A stretch of DNA of 64,000 nucleotides from Sphingobacteriaceae bacterium (GTDB taxonomy: Bacteria > Bacteroidota > Bacteroidia > Sphingobacteriales > Sphingobacteriaceae). The stretch is from the NCBI GenBank assembly GCA_903642215.1, contig CAHJWG010000003.1:248001-312000 (forward strand), read 5' to 3'. The translations under genes were made by a program, and so were the position numbers. Every line of letters starts with the position of its first letter. Position 1 is the first letter of the stretch. Below are positions 59,316-64,000 of the stretch, one piece after another. Below the pieces are notes generated by a model, which worked only from the letters and a program-made list of their open reading frames with translations, made no database searches and was not told the DNA's origin.

Positions 59316-60110
59316 TTAAGGTTGTTTAATTTGTTTAAAATGATTTGGTGTTAATCCGCCTAATGCTTCATGCGGCCTTTTGTAGTTGTAATCTTCCATC
59401 CATTCATCAGCTAATTGCTGTACCTGGCCAATATCCTCAAATAAATAAGCGTCCAGGATATTTTCTCTAAAAGTTCGGTTGAACCTTTCGATGTAACCAT
59501 TCTGCATCGGTTTTCCGGGCTGGGTATGTCTGATCGTAATTCCTTTCTGCGCGCACCAATCCCTGAATTCTTTACTGACAAATTCTGGCCCGTTATCTAC
59601 TCTGATACATACCGGTTTACCTTGTTCTTTGATAGCATATTCCAATATTTGTGTTACCCTGGCTGCAGGCATACTGTAAGCGGCTTCTACGGTAATAGCC
59701 TGCCGGTTATAATCATCGATAACCTTCAGCGTCCTGAACTTTCTTTTGTTCACCAGCACATCACTCATAAAATCTACAGACCACATTTCACCTGACTGCC
59801 CTGGTACTGCAAGCGGTACTTTTATCCTGGCTGGCACACGTCTTTTTGTTTTTTTACGCCTATTCATACCCAGCAACAAGTAAACCCGGCGAACCCGTTT
59901 ATAATTCCACAAAAAGCCCTGCTGACGGATTCGGCTGTAATACAGATCCTGGCCTTCGGTCGGATGTCTGTCAGCCAGCCAGTTTAACTTATCAATCGTC
60001 TCGGAATCATCTCTGATGTTCTTATAATAAAACATGGATTTAGGTAGCTTTACTACCCGGCAAGCCCTGCTAATACTTACCTGACGGAATTCCAACAGAT
60101 AGGTAACCAT
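59316..60110 (-). CDS. IS3-family transposase OrfB (DDE integrase core)
   Basis: 264 aa from the internal ATG; the active protein is probably the OrfAB fusion made by frameshifting. HTH_21-type start (SISRACRVVKLPKSMFYYKN), then the rve core with catalytic Asp in MWSVDFMSD, Asp in CIRVDNGPEFVSK and Glu in NGYIERFNRTFREN. It cuts and joins the element's ends. The reading frame upstream of the ATG stays open through VLKPYQRKD back to the slip site. Confidence 0.93.
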   Translation of the reverse strand: MVTYLLEFRQVSISRACRVVKLPKSMFYYKNIRDDSETIDKLNWLADRHPTEGQDLYYSRIRQQGFLWNYKRVRRVYLLLGMNRRKKTKRRVPARIKVPLAVPGQSGEMWSVDFMSDVLVNKRKFRTLKVIDDYNRQAITVEAAYSMPAARVTQILEYAIKEQGKPVCIRVDNGPEFVSKEFRDWCAQKGITIRHTQPGKPMQNGYIERFNRTFRENILDAYLFEDIGQVQQLADEWMEDYNYKRPHEALGGLTPNHFKQIKQP

Positions 60111-60130
60111 ATCCTTGCGCTGGTAGGGCT

Positions 60131-60397
60131 TTAGAACTTTTTTGCCAAGACATCCTTTAACAAACTATGATCTAAAGCCAGCTCTGCATACATGTGCTTC
60201 AGCTTACGATTTTCTTCTTCCAGCTCTTTCAACCGTTTCAGTTCCTGGCTGTCCATGCCGGCATATTTCTTTCGCCAGTTATAAAAAGTGGATTTGTGGA
60301 TGCCCAGTTCCCGGCAAATCTGTGCATGATCCCGACCGCCTTCGTACTCCTTGAGTGCTTTTACGATCTGTGCTTCGCTAATAATTGATTTCTTCAT
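60131..60397 (-). CDS. IS3-family transposase OrfA (helix-turn-helix)
   Basis: 88 aa. SEAQIVKALKEYEGGRDHAQICRELGIHKSTFYNWRKKYAG is the HTH_Tnp_1 domain that recognises the ends. It is followed by a leucine-zipper-like coiled coil (LKRLKELEEENRKLKHMYAEL). It ends LAKKF at a stop three nucleotides after the slip site. Confidence 0.93.
   Translation of the reverse strand: MKKSIISEAQIVKALKEYEGGRDHAQICRELGIHKSTFYNWRKKYAGMDSQELKRLKELEEENRKLKHMYAELALDHSLLKDVLAKKF
60137..60143 (-). other. Programmed -1 frameshift heptamer A-AAA-AAG
   Basis: On the minus strand GCA-AAA-AAG-TTC-TAA ends OrfA. Slipping back one base on AAAAAAG gives GTT-CTA-AAG and continues in frame into OrfB. This is the standard way IS3-family elements make OrfAB. 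Confidence 0.88.
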
Positions 60398-60457
60398 ATT
60401 CCGACTGTTAAATTTAAAGACTTTTCGCCTTTCAAATAGTCCGATTTTTAGGAGGGG

Positions 60458-60532
60458 TTACACCTCAAAATTTACTTCTTGGTCTGGTGTTATTTTGCCT
60501 GTTCGAACTGAATAATAATTCCTCTTTATCAT
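60458..60532 (-). pseudogene. Cassette 3: gene start truncated by the IS element
   Basis: The minus-strand ATG at 60532 is 45 bp from the cassette core GTTATGCCC (60577-60569). It encodes MIKRNYYSVRTGKITPDQ plus five residues and then runs into the IS end, stopping after one more codon. The YYSVRTGK start resembles the beginning of some HEPN/AbiJ-type Bacteroidota proteins as I remember them, but 23 residues are too few to be sure. The rest of the gene and the left half of its repeat are missing. Confidence 0.55.
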
Positions 60533-60574
60533 TGTCTATTATCGTCCTGTTTGTGTCGTTCTAAAATTGGGCAT

Positions 60575-60761
60575 AACGGACAAGGCTTGGCGAAGAACTG
60601 GTATTTGAAACTCGTCAGCCAAAACCAAAGTTAAATTTATAATCAAATGCCAAAGCTTCTTTTATCAGCTAAATTTTGTTCCGTCCGATGAAATTGAAGC
60701 AAAATAGCAAATTAAAAGCTGATGTTTATTCCGTCCGCCAGTTTTTTGCCAAACCCATGTT
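60575..60761 (-). repeat. Cassette repeat D (attC-like)
   Basis: 187 bp from AACGGACAAGGCTTGG to CCAAACCCATGTT. The tip word is altered to AAGCTTCTTTTAT. It follows (minus strand) the VapBC cassette. Confidence 0.87.
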
Positions 60762-60771
60762 ATGGGTAGTG

Positions 60772-61182
60772 CTACTTCTTCGCTAAAGTTGTCCAATCTT
60801 CAATAACAATATTATCAAGCCTGCTTAGATGCGCAGTATTATTTGTTACTATAATCATTTCATTTGCAACTGCTGTAGAGCCAATCAAAATATCGAAATC
60901 GTCAATTAGCAACCCTTGCTTTCTTAATTTTGCTTTTTCTTTTGCATAAATATCCAATGAGTTGTAAATAGGAATAATTGCAAATTTTGGTATAAATGCT
61001 TCTACAACTATTCGCATAGCTTCAATGGTCTTACTATTTTCAATTCCATATTTTAATTCAGCAACTGTAATTTCAGAAATGAAACAATTTTGTTCGCCTA
61101 CTTCTGCAATTTTCTTATTTAGCTCATACTGTCCTTTTATGAAAAATATGCAAATGTTTGTGTCAAGCAAATATTTCTTCAA
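60772..61182 (-). CDS. vapC: VapC-type PIN-domain toxin
   Basis: 136 aa PIN-domain ribonuclease. Acidic metal-binding residues are visible at D7 (LLDTNI), E42 (VAELKYG) and D97 (IDDFDILIGSTA), with the VTNNTAHLSRL motif following. VapC toxins cut tRNA or rRNA. It overlaps the antitoxin gene by 4 bp, and its TAG stop is 11 bp from the cassette core, so the pair fills cassette 4 (60759-61499). Stand-alone toxin-antitoxin pairs are typical cargo of chromosomal integron cassettes, where they may stabilise the array. Confidence 0.88.
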   Translation of the reverse strand: MKKYLLDTNICIFFIKGQYELNKKIAEVGEQNCFISEITVAELKYGIENSKTIEAMRIVVEAFIPKFAIIPIYNSLDIYAKEKAKLRKQGLLIDDFDILIGSTAVANEMIIVTNNTAHLSRLDNIVIEDWTTLAKK

Positions 61183-61424
61183 AGTATTTCAGTGTTACGG
61201 TTAAAAACTCTTGAAGCTCTAAGTTCTGCGATGATTTCTTCTGCGGTTTCGTCAGATTTGTATGCGCCAAAAAGAGATTCTAGGGACATATTTGGAGTTG
61301 TTTCCATTTCTTTCAAAGATTGCGAAAGTTTTGAAATAAGGTCAAGCTTGCTGTCTGAGTTAAGATTTTTTAAAAACCCGAAGTAATAGTCAGCAAGGCT
61401 AATATGTTGAGTTGAGGAATTCAT
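61179..61424 (-). CDS. vapB: VapB-type antitoxin
   Basis: 81 aa, directly before and overlapping vapC. The N-terminal half (LADYYFGFLKNLNSDSKLDLISKLSQSL) is a helical, dimerisation-like region, and the C-terminal part (EEIIAELRASRVFNRNTEIL) is the sort of tail that wraps into a PIN active site. Sequence alone would not name it; the operon with vapC does. Start is 75 bp inside the cassette. Confidence 0.75.
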   Translation of the reverse strand: MNSSTQHISLADYYFGFLKNLNSDSKLDLISKLSQSLKEMETTPNMSLESLFGAYKSDETAEEIIAELRASRVFNRNTEIL

Positions 61425-61496
61425 ATAAATATTTTTCCTAAGTTACAGTGTTTCGCATAAGTTTTCAAATACAGCGGTTGGAAAAGTATTACACAC

Positions 61497-61683
61497 AACA
61501 GAAAAGGCTTGGCGAAGAACTGGAATTTGAAATCCTTCCGCCGAAACCACCGTTAAATTTATAATAAAAAGTTGATGCTTCTTTTACCAGCTAAACTTTG
61601 TTCCGTCCGCTAAAACTGAAGCAAAATAGTAAAACAAAAGTTGACGTTTATTCCGTCAGCCAGTTTTTTGCCAAACCAATGTT
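61497..61683 (-). repeat. Cassette repeat E (attC-like)
   Basis: 187 bp, AACAGAAAAGGCTTGG to CCAAACCAATGTT, tip word ATGCTTCTTTTAC (61575-61587). Arms as in copy B. Confidence 0.88.
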
Positions 61684-61997
61684 AACTGTAGCTTAATTTT
61701 TAAGCACAAAACAAGACTTTGCGTTTTTACCAAGTTAGTCCGTCCAACCAAACTTTGCTGAACAATATTAAACGTTAGACTTCCAAGTCGAGCGTTTTAA
61801 TTGCGCAAAATTGAAAGTTTCGATTTCACAAACTTTGCTTTTTTGGTTGTAAAAATAAGTCAGCAAATAATACTGTTTTCACCAGATAAAAATTAGTCTG
61901 AAAAAAATTCCGCCGAAAAATTCAGTCAAGTTTACATTTGTGAAAATTTCAGCTTGCAAGTCAGTCGGCGAAATGGAGGTTTTAAGTTACAGTTAAC
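61681..61997 (-). other. Cassette 5: non-coding cassette related to cassette 2
   Basis: Bounded by GTTAACTGTAGC and GTTACAGTTAAC; the first ten bases of one end are the exact complement of the other. Internal blocks such as ACTTCCAAGTCGA, CAAACTTTGCTTTTTTGRTTG and AGCTTGCAAGTCAGTCGGCG are shared with cassette 2. It holds a variant word ATACTGTTTTCAC near 61868. No start-to-stop frame of useful length. It may encode an RNA or be a decayed gene family. Confidence 0.65.
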
Positions 61998-62182
61998 GTT
62001 CAAGGCTTGGCGAAGAACTGGAAATAGAAATCCTTCCGCCGGAACCAAAGCTAAATTAATGTTCAAATGTTGATGCTTCTTTTACCAGCTAAATTTATGT
62101 TCCTTCTGCTGAAACTGAAGCAAAATAACAAAACATAAGTTGATATTTATTCCGTCAGCCAGTTTTTTGCCAAACCAATGTT
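61995..62182 (-). repeat. Cassette repeat F (attC-like)
   Basis: 188 bp, AACGTTCAAGGCTTGG to CCAAACCAATGTT, tip word ATGCTTCTTTTAC (62073-62085). Confidence 0.88.
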
Positions 62183-62198
62183 GGTGGCAGTTTTTCTG

Positions 62199-62684
62199 TC
62201 AAGCTGGATTATTCAATCTAAATATTTTTTCAACTTTTGTTTGGTCAATACTTTGTACAGCCTTGTTCAATTTTTCCTTGTCAATAGTGTCGGAAAAATA
62301 AAATGTATAGACTTCAAGATTTTTCATTTGTTCTTGTGTGTGTGAATAATCTTCAATGCCAAATTGCTCGGTTAACATGTCGTCAAATATGTCAAAAAGC
62401 TCGGAATCTTCAATTCGTAAAATTGGTATTCCAATTTCAGTATAAAAAAGCGTTACATGAGGAATTGTATGTTTTACTTTAAAGTTAGGGAAAATCAGTT
62501 TGTAAAATGTATCAGCTCTTTCATTTTCAATAACTAAATTTAATTTTTTGAGCTGGTGGAGCGTTGTTTCAAAATCGTTTTCGTTATCAAAGTTAACAGC
62601 AACAAAATCTCGAATGTTTATATAGTAGTCTTGTCCTTTGTGGTCGTACAAATAGTCAAGAATATGTTTTTGCTTGTCTGTCAT
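62199..62684 (-). CDS. Cassette 6 gene: unknown protein with winged-helix-like start
   Basis: 161 aa. The first 60 residues (QKHILDYLYDHKGQDYYINIRDFV ... TTLHQLKKLNLVIEN) look like a small winged helix. The remainder is alpha/beta with acidic patches (EDSELFDIFDDMLTEQFGIEDY). No family recognised. It fills cassette 6 (62180-62713): its ATG lies 29 bp inside one end and its stop 9 bp before the other boundary tract, the tight packing expected of a mobile cassette. Confidence 0.7.
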   Translation of the reverse strand: MTDKQKHILDYLYDHKGQDYYINIRDFVAVNFDNENDFETTLHQLKKLNLVIENERADTFYKLIFPNFKVKHTIPHVTLFYTEIGIPILRIEDSELFDIFDDMLTEQFGIEDYSHTQEQMKNLEVYTFYFSDTIDKEKLNKAVQSIDQTKVEKIFRLNNPA

Positions 62685-62710
62685 GCAAGGTCTACGTTGA
62701 AATTGCCACC

Positions 62711-62897
62711 AACGTTGAAGGCTTGGCGAAGAACTGGAATTTGAAACTCGTCAGCCCGAACCAAAGTTAAATTTATAATCAAAAGCTGATGCTCCTTTTA
62801 TCAGCTAAATTTTATTTCGTCTGCCGAAACTGGAGCAAAATAGCAAAACAAAAGCCGATGTTTAATTCGTCCGCCAGTTTTTTGCCAAACCAATGTT
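62711..62897 (-). repeat. Cassette repeat G (attC-like)
   Basis: 187 bp, AACGTTGAAGGCTTGG to CCAAACCAATGTT. The tip hairpin is perfect here: AGCTGAT-gctccttttt-like loop-ATCAGCT (62788-62810 region). The 13-base word is changed by one base to ATGCTCCTTTTAT. Confidence 0.88.
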
Positions 62898-63243
62898 GGC
62901 TGTAGTTTATTTTAAAAGTGTAAAATACAGATTTGCAACTTTTAAAATTTATCATTTGTCCGCTGAAAACAGTTCGAACAACCCAAGTTTGCGGATTAAA
63001 AAATCCGGCAATAATTTTTGTCTGCGAAAAAGATAAAAAGTTCGTTTTGTCTTTGTAAGAATTTCAAGTCGTGTTTAGGATTTAAAAATTCAACTTGCAA
63101 TGCTGTTTTTACCAACTATAATTTTGTCTAACGAATTTATCCGATAAAAACAGCATTGGAAAAGTTGGCGCAAGTTTAGAAACAGTTTTGTCAAAAGTTT
63201 TGCAAATCAGTCGGCGAAATGCAAGTCTTAAATTACAGCCAAC
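62895..63243 (-). other. Cassette 7: non-coding cassette with an internal hairpin
   Basis: Bounded by GTTGGCTGTAGTTTA and TAAATTACAGCCAAC (14 of 15 complementary). It contains ATGCTGTTTTTAC (63100-63112) and ATAAAAACAGCAT (63144-63156), flanked by CA and TG, giving a 15-bp stem and a 31-nt loop. The end GTCGGCGAAATGCAAGTCTTAA is shared with cassettes 2 and 5. A 67-aa frame at 63109-63312 crosses into the repeat and is rejected. Confidence 0.65.
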
Positions 63244-63429
63244 GTTCAAGGCTTGGCGAAGAACTGATATTTGAAACCCGTCAGCCAAAACCAAAGTTAA
63301 ATTAATATTCAAATGATGATGCTCTGTTTTTATCTGCTAAATTTTGTTCCTTCCGCTGAAACTGAAGCAAAATAGTAAAACAAAAGCTGATGTTTATTCC
63401 GTCAGCCAGTTTTTTGCCAAACCAATGTT
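63241..63429 (-). repeat. Cassette repeat H (attC-like)
   Basis: 189 bp, AACGTTCAAGGCTTGG to CCAAACCAATGTT. The tip reads ATGCTCTGTTTTTAT, a blend of the two forms of the 13-base word. Confidence 0.88.
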
Positions 63430-63439
63430 GGCGGTAGTT

Positions 63440-63967
63440 TTATTTTCTTTCAATGTTTACAATCTTAAATTCTTCAAGTATCAACAAAAAACATTTCACT
63501 AACTCGCAAAATCTCAAGCTATCATTTTTACCATTTTTGTATTGATATTGAATCATTACATCTACTCTATGTCCAACTGGCTCTAATAATGTAAGTGCAA
63601 TTAAAGAGATCTTTGGTTCTGTGTCAAAATAATGCTTGAATTTGTTATTAAGAAGTCGTAACTCTTTAAGACTTGAATATTTTTCTTCAAGTTTCAATTT
63701 ATCAAATGTCCCTTTACGGCTTTTATAAATAGATTCAAGTATGGAATACATATCCTTAGTCAATGTTTTTATTGTTGGAACTATTTTATTAAAAGCTGTT
63801 TCGCATTCAGGAGAAATCCAACTAAGTTTTTTGTCAACTACTGTTTTTGGCACAAATTCGTTGTCACTGTCGCCGATTTGAACATTATATAGTAAATTAA
63901 TTTTATTTAAAACGTCTTCAATGTCATGTGTCAAATAATAAGGTTGATTGAGATCGTAAATGTTCAT
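63440..63967 (-). CDS. Cassette 8 gene: unknown protein
   Basis: 175 aa, soluble, mostly helical, Lys/Leu-rich. DLNQPYYLTHDIEDVLNKIN begins it; a central LRLLNNKFKHYFDTEPK has the look of a HEPN-like N..KH segment but lacks the full RxxxxH motif. No family recognised. The ATG is 29 bp from the cassette core and the stop is 11 bp from the other core. The same start spacing occurs in cassette 6, which suggests a common arrangement for expression. Confidence 0.7.
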   Translation of the reverse strand: MNIYDLNQPYYLTHDIEDVLNKINLLYNVQIGDSDNEFVPKTVVDKKLSWISPECETAFNKIVPTIKTLTKDMYSILESIYKSRKGTFDKLKLEEKYSSLKELRLLNNKFKHYFDTEPKISLIALTLLEPVGHRVDVMIQYQYKNGKNDSLRFCELVKCFLLILEEFKIVNIERK

Positions 63968-63981
63968 GAACTATGCTGTCC

Positions 63982-64000
63982 AAAATTACCGCCAACGTTG
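63982..64000 (-). repeat. Start of cassette repeat I (attC-like), cut by window edge
   Basis: AAAATTACCGCCAACGTTG: the cassette-8 end tract followed by the first bases of another repeat. It shows that the array continues past the right edge. Confidence 0.75.

Larger units (their letters stand above)
59260..60462 (-). mobile_element. IS3-family insertion sequence (IS407-like)
   Basis: 1203 bp. The left end TGTAACCCTCCCTC and right end GGAGGGGTTACA are imperfect inverted repeats extending about 35 bp, with a shared TCGGAC / GTCCGA block further in. Two ORFs on the minus strand encode a helix-turn-helix protein and a DDE integrase core joined by a -1 frameshift site. No target duplication is visible (AAAC on the left, CCTC on the right), which points to a deletion next to the element after insertion. 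Confidence 0.92.

Noticed and set aside
63109..63312. 67-aa ORF across cassette 7 and repeat H
   Set aside because: It crosses the cassette boundary into the repeat, which would be broken by any cassette exchange.
58037..64000. CRISPR array
   Set aside because: Repeats are ~187 bp with gene-sized spacers; CRISPR repeats are short with uniform ~30-bp spacers, and no cas gene is present.
58000..64000. Integrase gene inside the array region
   Set aside because: All frames inspected; the only recombinase-type protein is the IS3 transposase, which is a DDE enzyme and not a tyrosine recombinase.

Overview
The window looks like a chromosomal segment of a Bacteroidota bacterium, most likely of the Sphingobacteriaceae (Pedobacter/Mucilaginibacter type). 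The evidence is a SusC/SusD pair, a hybrid two-component sensor with a beta-propeller periplasmic part, Nudix-type regulator architecture, an Hc1 histone-like protein, an alpha-oxoamine synthase, an arginine deiminase/CtlX/arginine decarboxylase group and a Bacteroidota-style dcw cluster. Taxonomy is inferred from gene families only. 

Layout: 1-196 is the 5' end of a threonine aldolase gene (minus strand). 1.2-5.9 kb is a glycolysis block: BadF-type sugar kinase, Nudix-type regulator, pfkA, a second BadF paralogue with a ruined phosphate-binding motif, and gapA. 6.2-8.8 kb is a small signalling operon (144-aa protein with a Cys-containing tail, 7-TM protein, NarL-type kinase and regulator), convergent with glgB (8.9-11.0 kb). 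11.3-16.9 kb is a three-gene RND heavy-metal-type efflux operon. 17.0-21.7 kb is a SusCD pair with no adjacent enzymes. 21.9-28.1 kb groups arginine genes (argS, arginine deiminase, CtlX-like hydrolase, arginine decarboxylase). 28.2-38.4 kb carries an MpaB-like oxygenase, a 1418-aa hybrid sensor kinase with two receivers and no DNA-binding output, ligA, a DAO-type oxidoreductase, dapA and hc1. 38.6-39.8 kb is an alpha-oxoamine synthase. 40.0-55.7 kb is the dcw division/cell-wall cluster on the minus strand, mraZ to ftsZ, with a three-repeat MraZ-type operator in front and without murF or ddl. 

The most unusual part is 58.0-64.0 kb. Nine copies of a ~187-bp imperfect palindrome alternate with small cassettes, and the array runs off the right edge. 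Every cassette begins (minus strand) with GTT plus a cassette-specific tract and ends with its near-complement directly before the repeat. This is the logic of integron gene cassettes and attC sites, although the repeats are longer than usual and no integrase is in view. Cassettes hold a VapBC toxin-antitoxin pair, two unknown genes, a gene remnant, a gene truncated by an IS3-family element, and three related cassettes with no convincing gene. Orientation implies that an integrase or promoter, if present, lies beyond the right edge and that the left end is the old, decayed end. 

A second unexplained signal covers the whole window. I found by eye 43 copies of a 13-base word of the form NTAAAA(GA or AC)AGYAN on both strands, in genes and between genes, often as inverted pairs at gene ends and also at the tip of the cassette repeats. 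Its density and placement resemble DNA uptake sequences.
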